From: Nonomuraea soli
GTDB taxonomy: Bacteria; Actinomycetota; Actinomycetes; Streptosporangiales; Streptosporangiaceae
Direction: 5' to 3'
NCBI RefSeq assembly: GCF_013761175.1
Contig: NZ_JACDUR010000003.1
Coordinates: 248,001 to 312,000, forward strand
Length of the DNA: 64,000 bases
Part shown: positions 14,891 through 22,813 of the stretch, in pieces
Layout: each line of letters starts with the position of its first letter
How positions within the stretch are numbered: the first letter of the stretch is position 1
The notes under the pieces: model-generated
Seen by the model: the letters and a program-made list of their open reading frames with translations, nothing else
Databases searched by the model: none
What the model was told of the DNA's origin: nothing
Made by a program: the position numbers and the translations under genes

Positions 14891-16785
14891 CGTGCCTCCA
14901 CGAGAGTCTCTGCGTGCGCACGAAGCGCAGTTCTGTCGATCTTCTGGCTGCCGGTCAGGGGAAGGCTCGGCAGGATCGCGACGTGCTGGGGCATCAGCGC
15001 GCGCGGCAACCACTGCTCCAGGTGCTCGCGCAGGCCGGTCCCGCGCAGGCCCTCCGCCTGCGCGTACAGGACCAGCCGCTTGTCGTTGGCTCCGTGCTCC
15101 ACCACGACCGCCGCCGCTCTGACGACCAGCGGGTGGCGTTCTGCGACCGCCTCGATCTCCTCCAGCTCGATGCGCTGGCCGCGCAGCTTCACCTGGTGGT
15201 CGACACGGCCGTGGTAGGCGATGACGCCGTCCTCGCGCCACGCGCACAGATCGCCCGTCCGGTAGATGCGCCCCAGCTCCGGGTGCTCCTGGAAGACGGC
15301 GGCCGTCCGCGCGGGATCCCCGACGTAGCCGAGCGCGAGCTGCGGGCCGGCCAGCACCAGCTCGCCGATCTGCCCGACCGGGGCGTTCCTGTCCCACTGG
15401 TCCAGTACGGCGGCGCGGATGCCCGGCAGCGGCCGCCCGATCGGCACCGGGTCCGCCGGAGGGTCGGGGACGTGGTGGGTGACGGTGTAGATCGTGGTCT
15501 CCGTCGGCCCGTAGCCGTTCCACACGCGGGCGCCGGTGCGGTGCAACTCGGCGACCAGGGCGGCGTTGAGCGCCTCTCCGCCGGCGATGACGTCGACACC
15601 TGCCAGGCTGCCCCGCTCCAGGTGCGGCACGGTCATGCGCCAGGTGGTGGGCGTGGCCTGGACCAGGTCGAGCCGCCTGCCGGTCAGCCAGGCGGCCAGC
15701 CGTTCCGGGTCGCGTTGCAGGTCCTCGTGGAGCAGCAGGAGGCGTCCGCCGGTGGCCAGGGGGAGGAAGATCTCCATGGTGGACATGTCGAAGGTCAGCG
15801 TGGCCATGTGGGTGACGTGGGGGCGGTCGGCGTCGATCATGTGGGCGATCGCGCCCACGCAGTGGCGCAGGGCATGGTGCGGGATCGCCACGGCCTTGGG
15901 GGTGCCGGTGGAGCCGGAGGTCGACAGCGCGTAGGCGACACCGTCGAGACCCACGGGGAAGCCGGGCACGACGGCATCGGAGGCCGCAGTGGTGGTCGTC
16001 TCCAGGGTGAGCGCGACGCACCCCGGCACCTCGACGCCAGGCGGCAGCACGGCGTGCCGCGCCCCCGCCGCCTCCAGCTGGTGACCCAGCCGCAGCGGCG
16101 GATGCTTCGGATCGAGCGGCAGGAACCCCGCCCCCAGCGACCAGGTCGCCAGCAGCGCCGCGATGGTCTCCGCCCGCCGCGGCAACCCGATGCCGACCAG
16201 GTCACCCGCCCCGACCCCGGCCCGAGCGAACCCGGCGGCGACGGCGGCCGTGAGCTCGCCGAGCCGCCGATACGTGACCTCCCGGCCGTCCTCCTCGACG
16301 GCCACCGCATCGGGCCTGACGAGCATGTGCTCCCTGATCATCGAGGCGACCGTGCGCTCGGTGTCCCATGTACGCGCCCGGTGCGCGGCCGCGACGATGC
16401 GCTCGTCCTCGTCACTCCACAACCACGCCCGGCCGGCCGGCTGCCCGGGATCGGCGGCCAGCGCGGCGGCCAGCTGCCCCCGCACCAGTGCCGCGGCCAC
16501 GACCGAACGCGCACCCGTGTCGGCCACGAGCGTCCGCCCGCCCGCCGACACCGAGATCTCGTCGCCCCCGGCCACCTGCGCGGCCCGCCTGACGACCGCC
16601 TCGAACGGCGCCCGCCACGGCATCCTGACCTCGTGACCGCAGATCTCGCCGGTCACCTCATCGCTGCCCGCCTGCCGCGCGAGCACCACCAGAGCAGCGG
16701 CCGCGATAACCGCACCGGAAGGGACCTGGAGTTTATCCGCGAGCCGTTCCGCGGCCTCGAATATCTGATTTACCATGTGGACCAC
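14887..16785 (-). CDS. Stand-alone NRPS adenylation protein with condensation remnant
   Basis: Amino acid-activating enzyme of about 630 residues and the first gene of the NRPS operon. Residues from about 165 form a full adenylation domain: ALSTSGSTGTPKA, the YGPTETT region, YRTGD, and a C-terminal LTGSQKIDR that supplies the catalytic lysine. No carrier domain follows. The first about 140 residues look like a degenerate C-terminal part of a condensation domain. The pocket reads D-M-M-Q-I-G-G-I-Y-K by hand alignment and I cannot assign a substrate. It probably loads the orphan carrier at the start of the NRPS at 9171-13115. The start is uncertain: GTG at 16785 or ATG at 16776, neither with a clear ribosome site. 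Confidence 0.9.
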   Translation of the reverse strand: MVHMVNQIFEAAERLADKLQVPSGAVIAAAALVVLARQAGSDEVTGEICGHEVRMPWRAPFEAVVRRAAQVAGGDEISVSAGGRTLVADTGARSVVAAALVRGQLAAALAADPGQPAGRAWLWSDEDERIVAAAHRARTWDTERTVASMIREHMLVRPDAVAVEEDGREVTYRRLGELTAAVAAGFARAGVGAGDLVGIGLPRRAETIAALLATWSLGAGFLPLDPKHPPLRLGHQLEAAGARHAVLPPGVEVPGCVALTLETTTTAASDAVVPGFPVGLDGVAYALSTSGSTGTPKAVAIPHHALRHCVGAIAHMIDADRPHVTHMATLTFDMSTMEIFLPLATGGRLLLLHEDLQRDPERLAAWLTGRRLDLVQATPTTWRMTVPHLERGSLAGVDVIAGGEALNAALVAELHRTGARVWNGYGPTETTIYTVTHHVPDPPADPVPIGRPLPGIRAAVLDQWDRNAPVGQIGELVLAGPQLALGYVGDPARTAAVFQEHPELGRIYRTGDLCAWREDGVIAYHGRVDHQVKLRGQRIELEEIEAVAERHPLVVRAAAVVVEHGANDKRLVLYAQAEGLRGTGLREHLEQWLPRALMPQHVAILPSLPLTGSQKIDRTALRAHAETLVEAR

Positions 16786-16969
16786 GCCAATTCAGAGAAT
16801 GGGAATTCCACGAAACCCCGTGTGCTGAGCAGGAAACTAGCCTGGCGTCGAGGCAGCCACGACCAGGCAGACGGCAAGGTGGCAAGTTCGCGCCAGGTTC
16901 GGCCTGAGCACGGCCGGCCGGTGTTACAGTGACGCCGGATAAGCAGCCGCGACGGGAAGAGAGCCGGTA
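16786..16969. promoter_or_regulatory. Divergent promoter region, NRPS operon / MFS exporter
   Basis: 184 bases between the start of the NRPS operon and the exporter, with lower GC near the NRPS start than in the flanking genes. A TACAGT hexamer at 16925-16930 could be a -10 element for the exporter, without a convincing -35. The exporter has a GGAAGAGAG ribosome site. I see no obvious operator palindrome. No cluster regulator lies next to this region, so control may come from outside the window. Confidence 0.4.
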
Positions 16970-18199
16970 ATGGCGCAACTAATCCAGCGCCCGCAGATGC
17001 GTTACTACATTCTCGGGGACGCGCTTTCCAATTTCGGCGACTACGCGCTTTTCCTGGCCATGGCCATCTGGGTGAAGACCCTCACGGGCAGCACGTCGGC
17101 GGCCGGTCTCGTGATGTTCGCCTTCGCCGGGGGCAGCCTGCTGTTACCCCTGTCGGGCCTGCTGGTGGACCGGTTCCGCCGCCGCCCGCTCCTGGCCGGC
17201 TCCTACCTGCTCTCGGCGGCCGTCGTCCTCCTGCTCCTGCTGGTCAAGGACCGCGACGACGTCTGGCTCGTCTACGTGATCATGTTCTTGTACGGCGCGC
17301 TCGGCAGTGTCACCGGACCCGCCCAGAACGCGTTCCTGCCCACCGTCGTCCCCGACGAGGAACGGCTCGGTGACGCCAACGGCGCCGTGCAGGCGATGCG
17401 CGGACTCCTCAGGGTGTTCGCCCCGATCATCGGCGCCGGACTGTTCGCCTGGCAGGGCGCCCAGGTCGTGGTACTGATCGACGCGGCGGTGTTCGCCGTG
17501 GCGGCCGTGGCCGTACTGCTCATCAGGGTCCACGAGCCCGCCCCCACCAGGACCGCCCAGCCGCTGATCGCCGAGACCACCGGCGGCCTGCGCTTCCTGC
17601 GCGACGCCCCCAACCTGCGCAGGCTCGTCCTCGCCTGCGCGCTCACGATGCTCGTCATCGGCTTCTTCGAGTCCATCGCCATCGCCGTGGTCACCGACGG
17701 TCTGGGACGCGACGCCACCTTCCTCGCCGTCCTGGCGGGAACCCAGGCCGTCGGCACCATCGCGGGCGGCACCCTGGCCGGCGCCGTCATCCGCCGCGTC
17801 ACCGAGCGCGGCCTGGTGGTCATCGCCCTCGTCATGGTCGGGGCCAGCAGCCTCCTGCTGACCGTGACGACAGTGCCGGCCGTCATCGCGGGCATGCTGG
17901 TGCTGGGCGTGGCCGCGCCCTGGATCGTCATCGGCGCCACCACGTCACTGCAGCGCCGTACCCCCGAAGACCTGCGCGGGCGCGTCTTCGCCGCCTTCGA
18001 GTTCGGGGTGACGGTGCCCCAGGTCGCCTCGATCGCCGCGGGCGCGAGCCTGATCGCGACGCTGGACTATCGCGTGATGCTCGTCGCCGTGTGCGCGGTG
18101 GTGCTCGTCTCGGCCCTCATCCTCGGCACCGAGCGTCAGCAGCCAGAGCCTCCCGCCAGGGATGATCGGACTGCCCGAGGAGCTCCAGGGCGTCGGTGA
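16970..18199 (+). CDS. MFS exporter
   Basis: Membrane transporter of 409 residues in the major facilitator superfamily, with about twelve hydrophobic segments and the loop motif GLLVDRFRRRPLL after the second or third segment. It resembles the EntS/macrolide-efflux-like branch of MFS exporters. It is transcribed divergently from the NRPS operon from a shared 184-base region, which suggests that it exports the peptide product and gives self-protection. That role is inferred from position. The ATG at 16970 follows GGAAGAGAG. The 3' end overlaps the convergent nucleotidyltransferase gene by 83 bases, and the exporter's last residues (PEPPARDDRTARG) are low-complexity. Confidence 0.9.
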   Translation: MAQLIQRPQMRYYILGDALSNFGDYALFLAMAIWVKTLTGSTSAAGLVMFAFAGGSLLLPLSGLLVDRFRRRPLLAGSYLLSAAVVLLLLLVKDRDDVWLVYVIMFLYGALGSVTGPAQNAFLPTVVPDEERLGDANGAVQAMRGLLRVFAPIIGAGLFAWQGAQVVVLIDAAVFAVAAVAVLLIRVHEPAPTRTAQPLIAETTGGLRFLRDAPNLRRLVLACALTMLVIGFFESIAIAVVTDGLGRDATFLAVLAGTQAVGTIAGGTLAGAVIRRVTERGLVVIALVMVGASSLLLTVTTVPAVIAGMLVLGVAAPWIVIGATTSLQRRTPEDLRGRVFAAFEFGVTVPQVASIAAGASLIATLDYRVMLVAVCAVVLVSALILGTERQQPEPPARDDRTARGAPGRR

Positions 18200-18749
18200 G
18201 CCACGCGCGCTGCTCACCCGTGAGGTGCGGGAGCGCCTGCGCGAAGTCCAGCTCGTCCTTGGGGCGAAGGCCCTTCGACTTGTACAGCAACTGCACCTCC
18301 GGCGACAGCCGCCGCACCCCCGGCCCCTCCTCCAGCGTCAACCCGGCGATGGGACGCCGGATCCGGGGATCACGACGAAAAACCCACTCCTCGTCCTCCG
18401 TCTCATCGAGCATCAGCTGAAAGCGCCAAGGACCCTCCGGGTCTTCACGCACCCACACGTCGTGCACGTGCTGCGGGAGCGTCTCCCCCTCGCGCCAGGG
18501 CCGCAGCGACCCGGGCGGGTCGGCCGCATGCACGTCCCATCCGGCGAGCAGGGCCCTGGCGGCCAGGTGGTCGCGGCGGAGCAGGGCGATGTCCACATCG
18601 CCGTGCTCCCGGTACGGCCGGCCGACGGCGAGCTCGATCGCATAGCCGCCGGCGATCCACCAGGGGGCGGGCAGGCGACGGAAGAGCGCCACGACGTCGC
18701 TCAGGGGAGCGGCGTCCCAGGGGCCCCAAGGGGTTTCTATGCGCGGCAT
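18117..18749 (-). CDS. Nucleotidyltransferase, aminoglycoside adenylyltransferase-like
   Basis: Small nucleotidyltransferase-fold protein of about 210 residues. The motif IAGGYAIELAVGRPYREHGD followed by VDIALLRRD matches the GG...R.H.D.D core of aminoglycoside 2''-adenylyltransferase-like and lincosamide nucleotidyltransferase-like proteins, with the paired acids that bind metal. Substrate is unknown and a resistance role is only a possibility. I prefer the ATG at 18749 (MPRIETPWGPWD). An in-frame GTG at 18788 would add 13 residues and has a possible GGGA site. The gene is convergent with the MFS exporter and overlaps its last 83 bases, which is unusual for two real genes, but both reading frames look genuine. 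Confidence 0.8.
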   Translation of the reverse strand: MPRIETPWGPWDAAPLSDVVALFRRLPAPWWIAGGYAIELAVGRPYREHGDVDIALLRRDHLAARALLAGWDVHAADPPGSLRPWREGETLPQHVHDVWVREDPEGPWRFQLMLDETEDEEWVFRRDPRIRRPIAGLTLEEGPGVRRLSPEVQLLYKSKGLRPKDELDFAQALPHLTGEQRAWLTDALELLGQSDHPWREALAADARCRG

Positions 18750-18853
18750 GACGATCAATCCGTTTCGGCCGGGGGTGTCCACTGACACTAGAGCTGATCC
18801 CGCTCGACCGACACCGCCGCCAGGCCGTCACCACGACACAGGCGAAACTGCCG

Positions 18854-20029
18854 TCACCACGACACAGGCAAACTCACGGGCCCCACGTCCATCGAGTCCG
18901 TCGTCCACTCCACCTCACCCGGCTCGCACGCCAGCCGCAACCCCGGCACCCCGCGCGCCAGCGCCCCCAGCGCCGCGGCCAGTTCGACGCGGGCCAGCGC
19001 CGCCCCCAGGCAGTAGTGCGGCCCGTGCCCGAAGGCCAGCGTCGGGCTCGCCGCCTGCCCCGGCCTGAACTCGTCCGGCGCCTCGACATGCCCCGGATCA
19101 CGCTGAGCCGCCTCCAACCGGACGAGGACCATCTCCCCCTTCCCGATCGCCACCCCGCCGAGCTCGACGTCCACCTGCGCATAACGCGGAAACGGCTCCC
19201 CGGTCAGACCCGACTGCAGCCGCAACGTCTCCTCCAGTACGGCGCCGGCCTCGCCAGGATCGGCGGCCATGGCGTGCAACCGCCCTTCGCCCAGGAGCCG
19301 GATCGTCGCCACCGCGATCGCGTTGCACGCCGTCAGATAGCCGCCCGCCACGATCGTGCTCACCATGGCGACCAGCTCGGCATCGCTGAGCCGGCCGCCA
19401 CCGTCGTCGGTGTCGCGCACGGCGATCAGGGCGGTGAGCAGGTCGTCACCCGGATCCGCCCGCTTGGCCGCCACCAGCTCGGCGGCGTACTCCGCCAGAT
19501 CCTCCCAAGCACGCCGCGCCGCCGCCCCGCCGTCGGAGTAGTCGATGGAGCCCGTCATCCGTACGAGAGCCTGGAAATGATCGCGCTTGCCCAACTCGAC
19601 GCCGAGGACCTCGCCGATGACCGAGGTCGACAGCGGAGCCGCGAACCCCGACACGAGATCGGCGGGCCTCGCCGAGGCGACCAGCGCGGCGACCTGGTCC
19701 TCAGCCAGTCGCTCGACGCGGGGGCGCAGCGCCGCGATGGCGCGCGGCGTGAAGGCCGCCGACACCAGGCGGCGCAGGCGCAGGTGAACCTCGCCGTCCT
19801 GGAACAACGTGTCATGCCCCGGCGGCCCGGCGTCCGGCGGAGCGATGCCGAAGCGCCGATCGGACAGGACCGTGGTGGCCGCGTCGTAGGAGGTGACCAG
19901 CCAGGCGGGCACGCCCTCAGGGGTGCGCACCGGGGCGATGGGGGTGACGGCGCGCAACTCGGCGTAGGCGGTGGGCGGGGTCATGGGGTCTGGCCGGGTG
20001 AGGGGGAGGATGGTGGGGTTTTCTGTCAT
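18854..20029 (-). CDS. Cytochrome P450
   Basis: Soluble bacterial P450 of about 391 residues. The heme-binding loop FGHGPHYCLGAALARVE with its cysteine ligand is near the C-terminus, the K-helix ExxR appears as ETLR, and a DRRFG segment is in the N-terminal part. The I-helix reads VAGGYLTACN: the usual acidic residue before the conserved threonine is replaced by leucine, which may alter oxygen activation. I choose the ATG at 20029 (MTENPTILPL) because the alternative GTG at 20044 would lie almost inside a TTGACG palindrome that looks like an operator. It may tailor the NRPS product, but it is separated from that operon by two genes and could be independent. Confidence 0.92.
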   Translation of the reverse strand: MTENPTILPLTRPDPMTPPTAYAELRAVTPIAPVRTPEGVPAWLVTSYDAATTVLSDRRFGIAPPDAGPPGHDTLFQDGEVHLRLRRLVSAAFTPRAIAALRPRVERLAEDQVAALVASARPADLVSGFAAPLSTSVIGEVLGVELGKRDHFQALVRMTGSIDYSDGGAAARRAWEDLAEYAAELVAAKRADPGDDLLTALIAVRDTDDGGGRLSDAELVAMVSTIVAGGYLTACNAIAVATIRLLGEGRLHAMAADPGEAGAVLEETLRLQSGLTGEPFPRYAQVDVELGGVAIGKGEMVLVRLEAAQRDPGHVEAPDEFRPGQAASPTLAFGHGPHYCLGAALARVELAAALGALARGVPGLRLACEPGEVEWTTDSMDVGPVSLPVSW

Positions 20030-20045
20030 GGCCTCAGTGGACACG

Positions 20046-20060
20046 TTGACGTTGCGTCAA
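20046..20060. promoter_or_regulatory. Inverted repeat TTGACG-TTG-CGTCAA upstream of P450
   Basis: Perfect 6-base inverted repeat with a 3-base spacer, 16 bases before the P450 ATG. Two further GTCAA half-sites follow immediately (to about 20066). The TTGAC arms also resemble a -35 element. It could be a repressor operator of the TetR/MarR type, but no such regulator gene is adjacent. Confidence 0.45.
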
Positions 20061-20153
20061 GGTCAAATGGGTCAGGGGCCACTCGGCTGGTCTTGTCGGC
20101 TGGTCGAGGCGCCCTCCGACGCAGCCCATGGCGTCCTGGACGTGTCCTCCTTC

Positions 20154-20246
20154 GATCGCGTGCGTCCGGGTCACGCCTTCCCGCGATCGCGTGCGTCCGC
20201 GTCACACCTTCCCGCGACCGCGTGACGTCCGGTCACGCCTTCGTGC
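20154..20246. repeat. 31-base tandem repeat, three units
   Basis: Three consecutive 31-base units start GATCGCGTGCGTCCG, GATCGCGTGCGTCCG and GACCGCGTGACGTCC. Units 1 and 2 differ at two positions and unit 3 is more diverged. A truncated fourth start (GACCGCGCC) follows. Confidence 0.85.
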
Positions 20247-20314
20247 GACCGCGCCAGACACACCCGTCGTCGTTCAACCCCTGAAACCAGACCTCAACCG
20301 CCCCACCATGGGGT

Positions 20315-20333
20315 GCGCGGGCGCAGCCCGCGC
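20315..20333. repeat. GC-rich hairpin
   Basis: Perfect 8-base inverted repeat GCGCGGGC / GCCCGCGC with a 3-base loop GCA. It lies in the gene-free stretch and has no T tract. Possibly a transcript end structure, otherwise no known role. Confidence 0.45.
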
Positions 20334-20488
20334 CTTGGCAAGACGCCCGAGCGAAGCGAGGCCCTCCAGGGGTCGCGCCCTCGGCGCGACTGGAAGCGAC
20401 AGCCTGAGCCGCCCGGCGCGAAGCGCCCGCTCGCAAAGACCTTTCGCGGGGCGACGGGCAACGAGGTGAGGGCTACGAGAGGGAGAGA

Positions 20489-20586
20489 GGCTGCCTGCCG
20501 AAGGCTGCCTGCCGAAGGCTGCCTGCCGAAGGCTGCCTGCCGAAGGCTGCCTGCCGAAGGCTGCCTGCCGAAGGCTGCCTGCCGAA
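20489..20586. repeat. 14-base minisatellite, seven perfect copies
   Basis: Seven identical head-to-tail copies of GGCTGCCTGCCGAA cover 98 bases and end 37 bases from the chorismate mutase stop codon. A degenerate tail (GGCTGAGCATCGAA) follows. The unit length is not a multiple of three, so it is not a coding repeat. Copy number is likely to vary between strains. Confidence 0.92.
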
Positions 20587-20622
20587 GGCTGAGCATCGAA
20601 CGCCGAGCGTCGAAGGCTGGGG

Positions 20623-20925
20623 TCAGCGCATGGCCGCCGACTCGTGGTGCCTGATCACTTCCTCGATGATGAATGCCAAGAACTTCTTCGCAAACTCCGG
20701 ATCAAGCTTCGCCTCCACCGCCTTGGCCTGCAAGCGCTCGATCTGCTCCGCCTCGCGCCCCAGGTCGGCCGGGGGCAGGCCGTATTGCGCCTTCAGCTCC
20801 CCCACCTGCCGCGTGCACTTGAACCGCTCCGCCAGCAGGTGGACGAGTGCCGCGTCGATGTTGTCGATGCTGTCGCGCAGTTCGCGTAGGCGATGCCTGG
20901 CCGACTCGTCGTTCTCCAACACCAC
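20623..20925 (-). CDS. Chorismate mutase, type II (AroQ class)
   Basis: Small enzyme of 100 residues of the all-helical AroQ type, converting chorismate to prephenate for Phe/Tyr synthesis. The characteristic opening LRELRDSIDNIDAALVHLLA, the ERFK segment and the QVGELKAQYGLPPAD pattern are present. Length fits stand-alone actinobacterial chorismate mutases. The GTG start at 20925 has a strong GGAGGAG site 7 bases upstream. It sits just downstream of the CDF transporter on the same strand. A link to aromatic precursor supply for the NRPS is possible, but nothing here shows it. A minisatellite begins 37 bases after its stop. Confidence 0.9.
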   Translation of the reverse strand: MVLENDESARHRLRELRDSIDNIDAALVHLLAERFKCTRQVGELKAQYGLPPADLGREAEQIERLQAKAVEAKLDPEFAKKFLAFIIEEVIRHHESAAMR

Positions 20926-20952
20926 GAAGCTCCTCCGCCCTCAGACTTCCCG

Positions 20953-21912
20953 TCATGGTAGTCGAGCGTGGTGGTCCACTCCTTCCGGCCCGTCTGGATC
21001 GGGGTGCACGGTGACGGCGCGCAGGCGGGGCATTTCGTGGGTGAGGCGGTGTTCGGCGTCGACGGCGATGGCGTGGGCGTCGACGAGGGAGAGGGTGTGG
21101 GGGACGAGGATGTCGACTTCGGCGTGCAGCGTGTGGCCGATCCAGCGCAGCCGTACGGATCCGACTTTCCGTACTCCTGGGGTGGCGGCGAGGACGGTGC
21201 GTGCCTGGTCGACGAGGGTTGGGTCGACGGCGTCCATGAGGCGGTGGTAGATCTCGCGGGCGGCGTCGCGCAGGACGAAGAGGATGGCGGCGGTGATGGC
21301 CAGTCCGACGATGGGGTCGGCGATGGGGAAGCCGAGGAAGGCTCCGAGTGCGGACAGCAGGACGGCGAGTGAGGTGAAGCCGTCGGTGCGGGCGTGGAGG
21401 CCGTCGGCGACGAGGGCGGCGGAGCCGATCTCCTTGCCGACCTTGATGCGATAGCGGGCGACCCATTCGTTGCCGAGAAATCCGACGAGGCCTGCGGCGG
21501 CGACCCAGGCGAGGGCAGAGAGCTCTTGCGGGTTAATAAGACGATAAATCGCCTGATATCCGGCCAAGAAAGCTGTGAGTGCGATCAGAACGACTATGAC
21601 GATCCCCGCCAAGTCCTCCGCTCTGCCGTACCCGTAGGTGTACCTGCTCGTGGCCGCGCGGCGGCCCAGCCAGAACGCCACCGCCAGCGGCACGGAGGTG
21701 AGCGCGTCGGCGAAGTTGTGCAGCGTGTCGCCCAGCAGGGCGACGGATCCGGAGAATGCCACGATCACCGCCTGGATCACGGCGGTGACCGTCAGGATCG
21801 CGAACGACAGGCCGATGACCCGCAGGCCGCGGTTGCTCGACTCCAATGCCGAGTCGGTCTTGTCGCTGCTGTCGTGGCTGTGCGGGGTTAGCGAGTGCCA
21901 TGGACCGGGCAT
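20953..21912 (-). CDS. Cation diffusion facilitator family transporter
   Basis: Metal-cation/proton antiporter of 319 residues, expected to export Zn, Co, Fe or Mn from the cytoplasm. It has about six transmembrane segments followed by a soluble C-terminal domain. The paired metal-site motifs are visible: LLGDTLHNFADAL in segment 2 and VADGLHARTDG in segment 5 (the HxxxD pattern). A histidine-containing N-terminus (HSLTPHSHD) may bind metal. It lies 27 bases upstream of the chorismate mutase on the same strand. The ATG at 21912 is preceded by a weak AGG-containing site. The metal cannot be told from the sequence alone. Confidence 0.92.
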   Translation of the reverse strand: MPGPWHSLTPHSHDSSDKTDSALESSNRGLRVIGLSFAILTVTAVIQAVIVAFSGSVALLGDTLHNFADALTSVPLAVAFWLGRRAATSRYTYGYGRAEDLAGIVIVVLIALTAFLAGYQAIYRLINPQELSALAWVAAAGLVGFLGNEWVARYRIKVGKEIGSAALVADGLHARTDGFTSLAVLLSALGAFLGFPIADPIVGLAITAAILFVLRDAAREIYHRLMDAVDPTLVDQARTVLAATPGVRKVGSVRLRWIGHTLHAEVDILVPHTLSLVDAHAIAVDAEHRLTHEMPRLRAVTVHPDPDGPEGVDHHARLP

Positions 21913-21976
21913 TCCATAGACCTGCCCCAGCCGGCTCCCAGGGAACTACAAGGAAAGCTCGGTACTCTCCGTCTGC

Positions 21977-22813
21977 ATGAAATGGCAGCGAACGGTAAAT
22001 AGCGCCCTTTCCCGATATACCGGATTCCAGCTAAATCGAGTAGGAAAACCGGAGTCCGAGCCGGAAGTCGATATTCGTCGTCCTGCCGATCCGAAGACCG
22101 ACCGGTTGCTGGACAAGCCGATCTTCATCATGTGTCCGGTCCGCTCGGGTTCGACCCTGCTGCGCGCGATGCTCAACGCCCACTCGCAGCTCCACGCCCC
22201 CCACGAGCTCCACGTGCGCCGCCTGGAGGTCGGCTTCGGCACCAAGCTCAGCGAGCGGGCGATGGAGGAGCTCGGCCACAACCGCGCCGACCTGGAGCAC
22301 CTGCTCTGGGACCGGGTGCTCCACCGCGAACTGGTCCGCAGCGGCAAACGTCACATCGTCGACAAGACCCCCTCCAACGCCTTCGTGCACGAGCGCATCG
22401 CCACCTGCTGGCCCGACGCCCGCTTCGTGTTCCTGCTGCGCCACCCCGCCTCGATCGCCGCGTCGTGGAAGGAGGCCAGCCCCGACAAGCGCGGTCCCGA
22501 GGAGGCCGTCACCGACGCGCTCCGATACATGAAGGCCGTCGAGCGGGCGCGCAAGGCGCTGCCCGGGCTGACCGTGCGCTACGAGGATCTGACCGCCGAC
22601 CCCGAGGCGGAGACCCGGCGGCTGTGCGAGTTCCTGTCGCTGCCCTGGGAGCCGAGCATGCTGGAGTACGGCACGCAGGACGTGATCCGCAAGGGCCTGG
22701 GCGACTGGAAGGACAAGATCCGCTCCGGCAAGGTCCAGCCGGCCAGGGAGATCCCTCAGGACGTGCCCGAGGTGCTCAAGCCCATCTGCAAGCGCTGGGG
22801 CTATCCGGCATGA
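21977..22813 (+). CDS. PAPS-dependent sulfotransferase
   Basis: Sulfotransferase-fold protein of 278 residues that would transfer sulfate from PAPS to a hydroxyl group. The 5'-phosphosulfate loop CPVRSGSTLLR (about residues 53-63) and the 3'-phosphate region FVFLLRHPASIAASW are both present, with VRYEDL further on as in other family members. No signal peptide or membrane segment is seen. Its stop overlaps the start of the glycosyltransferase (ATGA), so the two proteins are made together and probably act on the same glycan or glycolipid. The acceptor is unknown. The region between this gene and the divergent CDF gene is only 64 bases and must hold both promoters. Confidence 0.88.
   Translation: MKWQRTVNSALSRYTGFQLNRVGKPESEPEVDIRRPADPKTDRLLDKPIFIMCPVRSGSTLLRAMLNAHSQLHAPHELHVRRLEVGFGTKLSERAMEELGHNRADLEHLLWDRVLHRELVRSGKRHIVDKTPSNAFVHERIATCWPDARFVFLLRHPASIAASWKEASPDKRGPEEAVTDALRYMKAVERARKALPGLTVRYEDLTADPEAETRRLCEFLSLPWEPSMLEYGTQDVIRKGLGDWKDKIRSGKVQPAREIPQDVPEVLKPICKRWGYPA

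Larger units (their letters stand above)
20061..20622. other. Gene-free stretch rich in tandem repeats and hairpins
   Basis: About 560 bases with no credible gene between the divergent start side of the P450 and the end of the chorismate mutase. It contains a three-unit 31-base array (20154-20246), a GCGCGGGC/GCCCGCGC hairpin (20315-20333), several smaller GC-rich inverted repeats and a seven-copy 14-base array (20489-20586). Short open frames here translate into monotonous repeats and are not genes. Confidence 0.8.

Noticed and set aside
20154..20586. Repeat arrays considered as a CRISPR array.
   Set aside because: The units are head-to-tail with no unique spacers, and no cas genes are present.
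20294..20596. Minus-strand open frame translating into repeated GRQPSAGSLRQAAF-like units.
   Set aside because: It is only the 14-base minisatellite and flanks read in one frame. It has no ribosome site or family similarity.
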